From Bradyrhizobium sp. 170 (lineage in GTDB: Bacteria > Pseudomonadota > Alphaproteobacteria > Rhizobiales > Xanthobacteraceae): a stretch of 64,000 nt of DNA. Shown one piece after another: positions 9,183 to 16,405 of this stretch (positions are counted from its first letter, which is position 1; every line of letters begins with the position of its first letter). The DNA lies in the NCBI RefSeq assembly GCF_023101085.1, contig NZ_CP064703.1, positions 7,688,001 through 7,752,000 on the forward strand, read 5' to 3'. A model generated the notes under the pieces. It did no database searches. It was not told the DNA's origin and saw only the letters and a list, made by a program, of their open reading frames with translations. Both the position numbers and the translations under genes were made by a program.

Positions 9183-9557
9183 ATGCACATTTCCAAACGT
9201 CTGCTGTTCGGTCTCGGCGCAGCGATCCTCATCATGGAGAGCGTTGTGATCCAGCCTGCCTTTGCCGCCGACAAGGTCTCCCTGTTCAAGGTCATCACCG
9301 CCAAGGACGAGGTCGTGATCGGGATCAGCGAGGGCGATCTTGCCCAGATGGAAGGCCAGAACGCCGGCGGCGTCGCCAAAATGCTGGTCGCCAAGGGCTC
9401 GATGAGCGCGTGGCAGTACGCGGTGCGCAAATCCGCCGGCGGCGATCTCGAACAGGCGCCGCTGCACAAGATCGGCCTGATTGCCACTGACTCCCTTCGC
9501 GTCGAGCCCTATGCAACGCCGCTGAAGGTGCTGCCGATCGACGCGACGAAGAAGTGA
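9183..9557 (+). CDS. Small secreted protein of unknown function
   Basis: I do not recognise a named family. From ATG 9183 the product has 124 residues: MHISKRLLFGLGAAILIMES opens a Sec signal peptide ending near QPAFAADKVS. A start four codons earlier (9171) is possible, but AAGG touches that codon directly while it is 12 bases from 9183, so neither spacing is ideal. The mature part of about 95 residues has no cysteine, no repeats and a mixed alpha/beta-like pattern (VSLFKVITAKDEVVIGIS, AWQYAVRKSAGGDLEQAP). It stands alone after the msrAB terminator and is followed by a short inverted repeat. Probably periplasmic. Confidence 0.7.
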   Translation: MHISKRLLFGLGAAILIMESVVIQPAFAADKVSLFKVITAKDEVVIGISEGDLAQMEGQNAGGVAKMLVAKGSMSAWQYAVRKSAGGDLEQAPLHKIGLIATDSLRVEPYATPLKVLPIDATKK

Positions 9558-9563
9558 CTTCTT

Positions 9564-9588
9564 CCCTTCTCCCCTTGTGGGAGAAGGG
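9564..9588. repeat. Short inverted repeat after 9183-9557
   Basis: Perfect 10-bp stem CCCTTCTCCC / GGGAGAAGGG around a 5-base loop, starting 6 bp after the stop codon. No T-run follows. It may end or stabilise the transcript; similar GGGAGAAGGG palindromes are frequent in rhizobial intergenic DNA. Confidence 0.6.
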
Positions 9589-9701
9589 CAGTGCCCCCCT
9601 TTTCGGCGGATCGACCACGGACTCGCGGCCCGGAATATGCTTTGATCCGGGCTGCGGGAGCGTTTTTGGGGAGGCGCTCGCGGGCCTTCGGGGAGCGCGC
9701 C

Positions 9702-9866
9702 ATGTCGCTTGGAACGATACTCGTCATTATCTTGATCATATTCCTGCTCGGCGGCTTCTCCGGCCGTATCCGGGGCTATGGCTATGGCTACGGCCATTCC
9801 GGCATGGGCCTCGCTGGCGTGATTTTAATCGTGCTCCTGATCCTGCTGCTGCTCGGCAAGATTTGA
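9702..9866 (+). CDS. DUF3309-type small membrane protein
   Basis: Protein of 54 residues from ATG 9702 with GGGGAG 6 bases upstream. Two hydrophobic segments (TILVIILIIFLLGGF and AGVILIVLLILLLLGKI) flank a glycine/tyrosine-rich loop RGYGYGYGHSG. This layout matches the DUF3309 family of tiny inner-membrane proteins found widely in Bradyrhizobium and other proteobacteria. Function unknown. An in-frame extension upstream to 9591 has no ribosome site and runs through the preceding intergenic DNA, so I reject it. Confidence 0.75.
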   Translation: MSLGTILVIILIIFLLGGFSGRIRGYGYGYGHSGMGLAGVILIVLLILLLLGKI

Positions 9867-10089
9867 GCCGTTAAGCCATTGAAAAAACTTGATTAAATTT
9901 TTGTTCCCGGCAGCCATGCGTGGATTCATCATCACCCCCGATCCGCTCGTTCAGGGGTCGCATTTTTGTCAAAGAAGCTTATATTGGGTCCTGAAATGAC
10001 GTGCACGGCGCGGCCCGCCATAGTGGCCCACCGTCATCCAATCCCCATTGCTCACACGCGAGAGCCGCAAAAGATTGAGGTCACCGTCC

Positions 10090-10374
10090 ATGCGTCCCTT
10101 CAGCTACAACACCGCCGCCGAACTGTTTCCCGCCGCGATCCGCAAGAAGAAGCGGGCCGGGTTTGCCTATCGGCGTTTTGGCACCGCGGCCGAAGCGGTT
10201 CGCTTCGCGATCGAGGAACTGCCGGCGGACTCGCTGAATGGCGCTTACCTGCAGGTCGAGGAAGCCCGCTTCGACCAGAGCGGCATCCGCTCGCTCTATG
10301 AAAGCGAAGCCTTCCCGCTGCCGCGCCGTCCGCGTGCGCCCGCCAGCGCCGAAGACAAGGCCGACGCGGCCTAA
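10090..10374 (+). CDS. Conserved small protein of unknown function
   Basis: Cytoplasmic protein of 94 residues from ATG 10090, with TTGAGG 9 bases upstream. The sequence MRPFSYNTAAELFPAAIRKK is followed by YRRFGTAAEAVRFAIEELPA and a short acidic/proline-rich tail. The middle part looks like a small helical protein that opens with an N-terminal strand. I know similar proteins only as hypothetical entries in Bradyrhizobium relatives. It is monocistronic and is followed by a clear terminator at 10397. Confidence 0.72.
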   Translation: MRPFSYNTAAELFPAAIRKKKRAGFAYRRFGTAAEAVRFAIEELPADSLNGAYLQVEEARFDQSGIRSLYESEAFPLPRRPRAPASAEDKADAA

Positions 10375-10396
10375 GATTCCGCGATCGATAATGGAA

Positions 10397-10429
10397 TGCC
10401 CTCGGAGCATCTCCGAGGGCATGTTTTTT
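10397..10429 (+). terminator. Rho-independent terminator
   Basis: Perfect 10-bp stem TGCCCTCGGA / TCCGAGGGCA with loop GCATC, followed by TGTTTTTT. It lies 22 bp after the stop of 10090-10374. Confidence 0.9.
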
Positions 10430-10455
10430 GGCGACATGTTTTCCAGCGTCATGCG

Positions 10456-10995
10456 TTAACGCGGCTGCCGGTCGAGCCAGCGCTTGAGCATGCGCACGTT
10501 GCGGACGTTGGCGCGGAACATGACGTCGAAAGCGTCGCCCGCGACCGGCACCAGGCCGACCACGCCGTCAACCGCGACATTGGCGAGCATCCGCGCCGTG
10601 ATGTGCCAGGGCGCCCCGAGCGCGCGCGCCTCGCGCACCACCCACAGCGAAATCGCCGTCGTGATGATGTCACCGACCACGGGGATCAGCCCGATCAGCC
10701 CGTCGATGCCGTAGCGAAACTTGGTGCCCGGCACGATGAAGGCGACATCAAGCAATTTTGCGATGGCATCGAGCCGCGCCAGCCGCTGCTCGCGCGTCAG
10801 ATCTCCGAACGGATTGGCGGCGGAATGACCGAAATCGAACCGCAATCCCTCGAACTGCGTATGCAGGTTCGCCTCGGGGAGCTCGTGCCCCTCCTGGTCG
10901 ATCACCGGGCCGCGCCCGGCCGCGCGCGTCCGGGAAGACTGCCCGGAACGTGAACGCGGCGGCGTGTAGATATCGTCGTTTGACATGGTCATCAC
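10456..10995 (-). CDS. DUF4112 domain protein
   Basis: Protein of 179 residues. A disordered, arginine/serine-rich N-terminus of about 60 residues precedes the DUF4112 domain: LDAIAKLLDVAFIVPGTKFR, YGIDGLIGLIPVVGDIITTA, then LVPVAGDAFDVMFRANVRNV. The glycine/proline-containing hydrophobic hairpins (GLIGLIPVVGD and GLVPVAGDAFD) are the signature of this membrane-associated family of unknown function. Three in-frame ATGs open the gene (10995, 10992, 10986); no good ribosome site separates them. It converges on the terminator of 10090-10374 and has no operon partner. Confidence 0.85.
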   Translation of the reverse strand: MMTMSNDDIYTPPRSRSGQSSRTRAAGRGPVIDQEGHELPEANLHTQFEGLRFDFGHSAANPFGDLTREQRLARLDAIAKLLDVAFIVPGTKFRYGIDGLIGLIPVVGDIITTAISLWVVREARALGAPWHITARMLANVAVDGVVGLVPVAGDAFDVMFRANVRNVRMLKRWLDRQPR

Positions 10996-11061
10996 ATGGT
11001 AACGCGAACGCGAGCTGCAAGTTGCGTCAAATTATCGCTTTCGCTTTCGACGCTGTTGATC

Positions 11062-11112
11062 TTTGACGCGTTTTCTTGATGCGAACCGGTCTCCGCTTCG
11101 CTTGAAAACGCT
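11062..11112. repeat. Dispersed GACGCGTTTTC...GAAAACGCT repeat, copy A
   Basis: About 51 bp with inverted ends (GACGCGTTTTC and GAAAACGCT). Aligns with the reverse complement of 40539-40589 with only a few mismatches, and with the ends of 56371-56443. Such elements are dispersed in Bradyrhizobium intergenic DNA. It ends exactly at the stop of the AraC remnant. Confidence 0.8.
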
Positions 11113-11286
11113 TTACCTCCCCCACGCCGCCGTCGGCGTCAGGCCGAAGCGGCGGCGGAAGCAGCGGTTGAAATAGGACAGATCGTTGAAGCCGCATGCG
11201 AAGGCGATGTCGCTGATGCGCCGCTCGCGCCCGCAACCCATAGCGACGTCATCGAGGTCGCCGGCGGATACGGCCGTGGCTGGCAC
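11113..11286 (-). pseudogene. AraC-family regulator remnant (C-terminal HTH only)
   Basis: The minus strand reads ...AGDLDDVAMGCGRERRISDI, AFACGFNDLSYFNRCFRRRF and GLTPTAAWGR then a TAA at 11113-11115. ISDIAFACGFNDLSYFNR and FRRRFGLTP are the second helix-turn-helix and the C-terminal signature of AraC/XylS regulators. Only about 45 residues are family-like; an intact protein would need 250-330. In-frame stop TAA at 11362-11364 closes the frame upstream, and the residues before AGDLDD are low-complexity alanine/glycine. I therefore call it a decayed gene or a fragment left by a deletion. A 5'-truncated translated peptide from GTG 11286 or ATG 11241 cannot be excluded. Confidence 0.75.
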
Positions 11287-11389
11287 CGCGGCCCCTTCGG
11301 CCGCTGCCGCGCCAACGGAACCTGACGCGCGATCGGCAACCCGCTGCCCCGACCCCGGGGTTTACCGGATAGACCGGCCGCGAAAAAAA

Positions 11390-11498
11390 TCTAGAGTTCA
11401 AGCCTTAACCACGGTTGAGTGGGCTCGGGGCTTTCTTTCACGTAAGCGTATTGCAGTTACATGCGCATGAGCGGCGGGCCGAAAGGCCCGCCGTTTTT
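11390..11498 (+). ncRNA. Possible small RNA ending in a strong terminator
   Basis: A strong terminator (11472-11498) has no gene in front of it. The ~80 bases before it contain a hairpin CTTAAC-CACG-GTTGAG near 11404 and no convincing reading frame on the plus strand. An orphan terminator preceded by a folded non-coding stretch is the usual picture of a short regulatory RNA. The 5' end is arbitrary; no promoter could be placed with confidence. Confidence 0.25.
11472..11498 (+). terminator. Strong Rho-independent terminator without an upstream gene
   Basis: Perfect 9-bp stem CGGCGGGCC / GGCCCGCCG around the stable tetraloop GAAA, followed by TTTTT. The nearest plus-strand gene ends more than 1 kb upstream, at its own terminator. 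Confidence 0.88.
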
Positions 11499-11542
11499 GC
11501 TTTGCTCGTGCGCTTGCGCGCAAAGCAAATCAGTTCGCAGTC

Positions 11543-11637
11543 CGTAGGGCGGGCAAAGCGAAGCGTGCCCACCATCAAGAAGCTCGCTCGATGATAGATG
11601 GTGGGAACGGCGCTATCGCGCCTTTGCCCACCCTGCG
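11543..11637. repeat. Long inverted repeat of the CGTAGGGCGGGC type
   Basis: Two arms of roughly 34-41 bp (11543-11576 and 11597-11637) pair imperfectly; the arms begin CGTAGGGCGGGCAAAGCG and end CGCCTTTGCCCACCCTGCG, with GTGCCCACCATC meeting GATGGTGGGAAC in the middle. This is a dispersed palindromic element class seen throughout Bradyrhizobium genomes. It lies 22 bp past the stop of 11659-12081. Confidence 0.8.
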
Positions 11638-11658
11638 ATTTTGCATCGATGCGAAGCG

Positions 11659-12081
11659 TTAAGTCGAATGCACCGGCCGCGGCGTGTCGGCATATCTGTG
11701 CGCCAGCCAGGACGACAGCATCGCAGGCGCCATGCCGACGATGCCGTAGAGCAGGAATTGCACCGCGCCGGTATCCGGCCCGCGCGAGCCATAGAGCAAT
11801 TCCGATGCGGTGAAACCGATCGCGCCTACGATCAGCATCCGCGCCACGGGAGAAATGCGCTTGACGTGGCAGAGAATGTCATCGATGGCGCCGACCATCA
11901 GCGCCGGCACGATGCCGAACAGGTAGCTGTACTGCAGCGTCTTGACGAACGCGCCGAGGAATTTTCCGATCTCCGACCAGTTGGTCTCGGTCCAGTAGCC
12001 CGAAGCCACAGTGGTCGCGAACAGCATCAAAAACCCGCCGACGAGCGGGACGATAGCTCCGAAGATCAGATAGCGTTTCAT
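11659..12081 (-). CDS. Small inner-membrane protein, resembles DUF5413
   Basis: Protein of 140 residues with four predicted membrane spans: LIFGAIVPLVGGFLMLFATT, a span around YLFGIVPALMVGAIDDI, one at VARMLIVGAIGFTASELLYG, and one at AVQFLLYGIVGMAPAMLSSW. The overall pattern, including the TETNWSEIGKFLGAFVKTLQ loop, resembles the DUF5413 proteins of Bradyrhizobium; this family name is from memory and unchecked. The gene has no partner and is followed by a dispersed inverted repeat. Function unknown. Confidence 0.75.
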   Translation of the reverse strand: MKRYLIFGAIVPLVGGFLMLFATTVASGYWTETNWSEIGKFLGAFVKTLQYSYLFGIVPALMVGAIDDILCHVKRISPVARMLIVGAIGFTASELLYGSRGPDTGAVQFLLYGIVGMAPAMLSSWLAHRYADTPRPVHST

Positions 12082-12251
12082 GGCGACCTCTGCGTTGAGT
12101 CAAGTGTCGAGAACGAAGACTCACCGTCGGACCAACCGCTGGTTCCGTGACCGGACATGATCCGATCTCGACAGCGCCTTGGCCGTACACAATTTCAAAT
12201 CCAGTCAGGGCGGAGTCAAGAGGTCAGCAACCTTCGATGCCAAAGCCGCCG

Positions 12252-13382
12252 TCAGGCAGACCGGCTCAGTTTGCCATTGGCAGCCGTCGACACTGCTGCC
12301 GGCTCGTTCTTCTTGGCCAGAATCCGATCCGATCCAAACCGGATGGTCCATTGCGCGACCGACAGCAACAAGGACTCAAACACCGCCACGCATTGTTCGA
12401 GCTCCCGGTCGGTGGATGGCGGGCAATTGGGCCGGTTGCGGACGATCATCGTCGTTGTCGACCAGGTCAGCCGGGCGGCCTTGCAGGCGACGATCAGCCC
12501 ATACACCCGGTCGGGTTCGAGCAAGGGTTCGATCGCCTCGACCTTGACGTCGGCCTTCAAGGCAAGCGCTGCGACCACGTGGGTGTATTCACCCCTCACC
12601 GCGAACCGGTTGACGATTGAATCATTCAGCTTGCCGGTACGATTGAGCGCAACGACCTCGCTTTGCGCCTGGGTATAGTCTATCGCCTTCCGGGCCGCGC
12701 CGCTCTGTCCGGCGGCCGCGGCAGAACCTTTCCCCCGCACGACAGGCCGCGGCGCCGTCAGGAACCGCGCGCGAACCACGTCGGCAACCTTGCCAATGAG
12801 CTCGCGCAGCAAGCTGCCGGGAATGTCCAGGCGAACGCCGAGCTTTTCCGCCAGCCCCTCGTCACGCTCTGCCCGCCCCACCAGCGTCGCGTAGCCGCAT
12901 TCGGAGAAACGTGCGCCGGCGTTCCGCGCGAGTGCATTGGAGACGTTGACGTCGCCAAATCTCATCAGCGCGTCCGTCAGCGCTTCGTTGAGCGCCTTCC
13001 GGTCGCAGATCGCCAGCAGATGCTGCTGGCTACGGCTTTTGACGATTTCAAGAAGGTCGGCTTCCGACAGACAGCCGGAGCTTCTCAGGACCGGCGCGGC
13101 GACCTGGGGCTGTTCGTGGAACGCAAGCTGGCGGATCGTCTGTCGCGGGGCCCGGTCGATGGTGGCGAGCGCCTCGCTGAGCTGGATCACGGTCGTTGCG
13201 TCCACCCGCGCGATCAGGTGGGCGAGGACGCCATCGACCGCAGCGATCTGCGAGTCACCGAGGCGACCGACATTGGACAGGAACAGGTCCGTCACCTCGC
13301 CGAAAATCCGGGCATCGTGCTCGGGTCCATCCTCTTCGGCGCCATTCAATTCCTTGCGCAGATCCGTCGAAGCGGCAGGCAT
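12252..13382 (-). CDS. DUF2336 domain protein
   Basis: Protein of 376 residues from ATG 13382 (GGAGG 10 bases upstream); a frame 19 codons longer starts at 13439 without a ribosome site. It is almost entirely helical, with HEAT-like helical pairs: IAAVDGVLAHLIARVDATTV, FGDVNVSNALARNAGARFSE, and GLAEKLGVRLDIPGSLLREL. This pattern with the DVNVSNALARN block fits DUF2336, a cytoplasmic family specific to alphaproteobacteria and of unknown role. The last 40 residues look disordered. No neighbour in an operon. Confidence 0.82.
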   Translation of the reverse strand: MPAASTDLRKELNGAEEDGPEHDARIFGEVTDLFLSNVGRLGDSQIAAVDGVLAHLIARVDATTVIQLSEALATIDRAPRQTIRQLAFHEQPQVAAPVLRSSGCLSEADLLEIVKSRSQQHLLAICDRKALNEALTDALMRFGDVNVSNALARNAGARFSECGYATLVGRAERDEGLAEKLGVRLDIPGSLLRELIGKVADVVRARFLTAPRPVVRGKGSAAAAGQSGAARKAIDYTQAQSEVVALNRTGKLNDSIVNRFAVRGEYTHVVAALALKADVKVEAIEPLLEPDRVYGLIVACKAARLTWSTTTMIVRNRPNCPPSTDRELEQCVAVFESLLLSVAQWTIRFGSDRILAKKNEPAAVSTAANGKLSRSA

Positions 13383-14257
13383 GACTATCCCGCCTCCGCA
13401 CCGGTCGTGCCGGCTCGCCGCATGACCCCATTTGCGCAAGTTCGCGTCATGCGGAATGCTCCCAGCAGCCGCGCCATCGCAGGGACGGCCGGGGTCTTCG
13501 TGGATCCATCGGCAGCGGAATGAACAAACATTTGAGCGCCATTCGAAAGGCCGGTTTCGGCAGCCTTTTCACTCCAACGAAAGCAATGAGCCGGGTGCGA
13601 GCAATAGCCGCTGATCGTACCCGGGCTTCCCTAACGGGTGGTTGTTTCGGTACCGGGAATTTCCGCATTTATACTGAGTTTTGCAGCGCGGAAGGCGAGC
13701 CCGGCCGGTTGCGGCAACCGGGCCGGGCAACGGCCGCTTCCGGGGGCCTCACCGCTACAATCCGCACAGGACCGTCATCACCCACGAGGCGGGTGATCCA
13801 GTATTCCAGAGACGTTCATAGTCCATCGAGAAGCTGCGGCGTACTGGATCCCCGCCCCAGTGCGCAATTGCGCACAAGGCGGGATATGACAAGCGGAGGC
13901 GGGCGGTTCGATCGCGCTCGAGGACGAAAGACGCAGAGACCCGCATCTGTGCCTTCTTTGGAATCCATCGACCTGGAAAGAACGCAGCGTCAATGCCGAG
14001 TTGTCTCTGCGCTTCGGTCGACGTGGCGCGCACGCAACAGTTAAGGAAGTGTTGGCGCGAGCCATTGCAGCTTCGCAGCATTAGCGCATAATTCGCGGCG
14101 GAGCGGCGCAGCACTTTTGATTCGAACATCGGCAGAAATCGAGCAACCACACCGGGTGATTCCCGGGTGATGGATGACGCGTGCGGCAGCGCAAACCGCG
14201 TGCAGCGCCCCCGATGAACAGCGGCCAGCACCGCGCGCAACCTTGGGGAACGCATCG
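13383..14257. other. 875-bp intergenic region without a convincing gene
   Basis: Open frames here have no ribosome site and arginine/serine-rich translations typical of antisense or random high-GC frames. It holds an imperfect hairpin at about 13701-13731 (left arm GCCCGGCCGGTTGC, right arm GGCAACCGGGCCGGGC) and the dispersed repeat at 13773-13890. The promoter of 14258-14527 should lie in the last 100 bases. I see nothing else. Confidence 0.6.
13773..13890. repeat. Dispersed CGTCATCACCC...ATGAC repeat, copy 1
   Basis: Starts CGTCATCACCCACGAGGCGG and ends AAGGCGGGATATGAC, with GGGTGATCCAGTATTCCAGA and GCGTACTGGATCCCCGCC in between and an inner hairpin GTGCGCAATTGCGCAC. The element at 50933-51038 shares the ends and the CCAGTA/TACTGG core. 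Typical Bradyrhizobium intergenic repeat. Confidence 0.82.
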
Positions 14258-14527
14258 ATGACTTTCCACCATACAAGCAGGATCGCACTTCTCTTCGCCA
14301 TCGCCTTCGCGACGACGGCACTTTCCGTAACTCCGAGCCTCGCCTTCTCGTCGGAGGCGCAGCAGATGTGCACCGGCGACGCCATGCGGCTATGCGGCCA
14401 TGAAGTTCCCAATGTCCAGAGAATCACCGCCTGCATGGTCAGGCAGCGCGCGAATCTCAGTCCGGGCTGCCGTGCCGTGATGGAGCGCGGCCACGCCGCG
14501 CGGAGGCGAGCTGCCGCCGCGGAGTGA
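14258..14527 (+). CDS. Small secreted cysteine-rich protein
   Basis: Protein of 89 residues from ATG 14258 with GGGGAA 7 bases upstream. A Sec signal (RIALLFAIAFATTALSVTPS, ending near LAFS) precedes a mature part of about 58 residues holding four cysteines: QQMCTGDAMRLCGHEVPN, ITACMVRQRANLSPGCRAVM. The spacing C-x7-C-x11-C-x11-C resembles the bacterial cysteine-rich repeat family (PF00839-like), also seen as DUF-type periplasmic proteins in Bradyrhizobium. The four cysteines could form two disulfides in the periplasm. The tail is arginine/alanine-rich. Monocistronic, function unknown. Confidence 0.78.
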   Translation: MTFHHTSRIALLFAIAFATTALSVTPSLAFSSEAQQMCTGDAMRLCGHEVPNVQRITACMVRQRANLSPGCRAVMERGHAARRRAAAAE

Positions 14528-14620
14528 CCGGTCTTCGCGCGAAGACGAACAGAACGGCTTCAGCAGAGCTGCGTGCAATGCCGAGGCCGTCTTCTTGCTG
14601 GACCCGGTCGCTACCTGTGC

Positions 14621-14656
14621 AGCGATCGATTTAGCGATCGATCTAGCTATCGATTT
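14621..14656. repeat. 12-bp tandem repeat, three units
   Basis: Units AGCGATCGATTT, AGCGATCGATCT and AGCTATCGATTT follow one another exactly. Each contains the palindrome ATCGAT. Located between the cysteine-rich gene and the 3' end of 14725-16368. Confidence 0.9.
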
Positions 14657-14724
14657 CCTGGCTCAGTAGAGATCAGCTCAGGCTGGAGAGCGCATCTGCG
14701 GCGCTCCAGCCACTCGCGCCATAG

Positions 14725-16368
14725 CTACTCCCCCCACAGCGCGAACGCGTCGTTGAACGCGCGTTCGCCGGGGGCGCCCTTTTCGATCGCGATGATGGCG
14801 CGGCGCTGGTTGACGTAGACCAAGGGCACGTCGAACCAGGAGCGCTCCTTCAGGAGCTGCAAATTGCGGGCGCGGTCGGAATCGACGTTGGAGAGCCCAA
14901 CCAGGAAGAAGCCGTCGGTGACTTTCACGGCGAGACCGGCCAGCGGCGTGCCGCGCGCCTGCTCGTTGGACTTCATCAAAATGCCCGGCACGTTGCCGAC
15001 GCCGCCGCCGGAGAAATCCTGCGGCAGGATGAAGGTCAATTCCGCGGTGTGGCTCGCCGGCAGCGACGAGTCGGTATTGCGGCGGAACGACATCGTCATC
15101 TTGAACTTGCGGTCGGGAATCTCGATGTCGGCGCGCACGGCGACATCAGGCTTCTGGTTGCCGCTCGCCTTGATCGGTTCGGTGCGCCAGATCACCGAGC
15201 CGACATATTGCTTGCCCTTGGGATCGGACGGGTCCTCGTCATACAGCACGACGCGCTGCGCCACCGGCGCGACGTTCTCGCTACCCGGCTGGCCGACGCG
15301 GTCGGGTATCTTCGGGCGCGACTGGGGTGCGGCCGGATCCTTTGGCGCTTCCACTGCAGTGGAGGATTTGAACAGGCTGCTCACGGTCGTGACGACCGAC
15401 TTGCCCCACAGGATGCCGGCGCCGACCAGAATGAGCACGATGCCGACGGCGATCGCGCTCTTGAAAGGAAATACGGTGCCTGCGCGGGCGCGCTTCTTCG
15501 GCTCGCGGTCGCGATCCTGCGAGAGCCGCGAGCGCTCACGCGGCGGCGGCGTCTGCGGCGACTGCGGCGCGTAACGGTCGGCCTCCGCCAGCGATTCGTC
15601 ATACGAATAGGGCGCGTCGGGATCGGCGCCGCGGTTTTCCATGCTCGGCTCGAGCCGGTCGAATTCCGGCGAAGGCGACGGCACGTTGGCATAGGTCTTT
15701 CGCGCGGCACGGTTGGCCTGCGCCGCGGCGCGGCCGAGATCGTCGGCGTCGGCGGCGATGTCGCGGAAACCGCGCATGCCGGGCGGCTGCGGCGGCATCG
15801 GCGGCGGGCCATTACCGTTGTCGGGGCCGCGGCGGGGGCCGCCGCCGCGCTCGCGGGGCGGCGGTGGCGGCAGGCCGGCATCCTGCATCGGAATCTGCGG
15901 CGGCTGCGGGCGCGGTGCGCCGGGCGGCGGCGCATCGGCGCGCAGATTGCGCGGCGGGCGTTGTTCGTCCTGGCCAAGCGGCGGACGGGCCTCGCGCGAG
16001 GGGGCTTGAGAAGGCGGACGCTGCTGCCGCAGGGCGCCGGACGGCGCGCCGGGAGGGCCTGCGGATTCCGGCGGCCGGGCATTGGCGCGGCGGAAAGCGT
16101 CGCCACCACGCGGGGCACCGCTGCCGCCGCCGGGCCGCGAGGCCTCGCGGGCGCGCTGGGCGGCTTCCGATTCGACCTTGCGCACGGCTTCTTCCAGCGA
16201 AAGCCGCTCACGGGTGATTTCGGATTCGGAAAGCGGCGGCTGAACGCTGCGCAACTGCGCGATCAGCGCGGTGCGCGCCCGCTCATAGAGCGCACGCCGA
16301 CTCTCGCCTGGAGCATTGGGGTCCAGGCCGGCGATGGCGCGTGCGATCAGCGGGTAATAATCAGCCAT
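14725..16368 (-). CDS. Proline/arginine-rich single-pass membrane protein of unknown function
   Basis: Protein of 547 residues in three parts. Residues 1-75 form a helical cytoplasmic domain (MADYYPLIARAIAGLDPNAP, then ALYERARTALIAQLRSVQPP). Residues about 78-300 are a long linker very rich in proline, arginine and glycine, presumably disordered. One membrane span (about 302-322, SAIAVGIVLILVGAGILWGK) leads to a C-terminal domain of about 200 residues outside the membrane, with strands such as AVRADIEIPDRKFKMTMSFR and HTAELTFILPQDFSGGGV. I recognise no named family. It follows purA by 37 bp on the same strand and may share its transcript. A weak hairpin lies downstream at 14682-14712. Confidence 0.8.
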   Translation of the reverse strand: MADYYPLIARAIAGLDPNAPGESRRALYERARTALIAQLRSVQPPLSESEITRERLSLEEAVRKVESEAAQRAREASRPGGGSGAPRGGDAFRRANARPPESAGPPGAPSGALRQQRPPSQAPSREARPPLGQDEQRPPRNLRADAPPPGAPRPQPPQIPMQDAGLPPPPPRERGGGPRRGPDNGNGPPPMPPQPPGMRGFRDIAADADDLGRAAAQANRAARKTYANVPSPSPEFDRLEPSMENRGADPDAPYSYDESLAEADRYAPQSPQTPPPRERSRLSQDRDREPKKRARAGTVFPFKSAIAVGIVLILVGAGILWGKSVVTTVSSLFKSSTAVEAPKDPAAPQSRPKIPDRVGQPGSENVAPVAQRVVLYDEDPSDPKGKQYVGSVIWRTEPIKASGNQKPDVAVRADIEIPDRKFKMTMSFRRNTDSSLPASHTAELTFILPQDFSGGGVGNVPGILMKSNEQARGTPLAGLAVKVTDGFFLVGLSNVDSDRARNLQLLKERSWFDVPLVYVNQRRAIIAIEKGAPGERAFNDAFALWGE

Positions 16369-16405
16369 TTCTCTTCAATACTGCTGCCCCGGCCGTAACA
16401 TCCCG

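Noticed and set aside
11543..11637. Palindromic repeats as a CRISPR array
   Set aside because: Each element is a single hairpin; there are no regularly spaced identical repeats with unique spacers and no cas genes.
13520..14044. 174-codon frame in the 13.4-14.3 kb gap
   Set aside because: No ribosome site, no domain, and it runs straight through a dispersed repeat.
15049..16398. 449-codon plus-strand frame
   Set aside because: Antisense to the proline-rich membrane protein, and arginine-rich because that gene is proline-rich.
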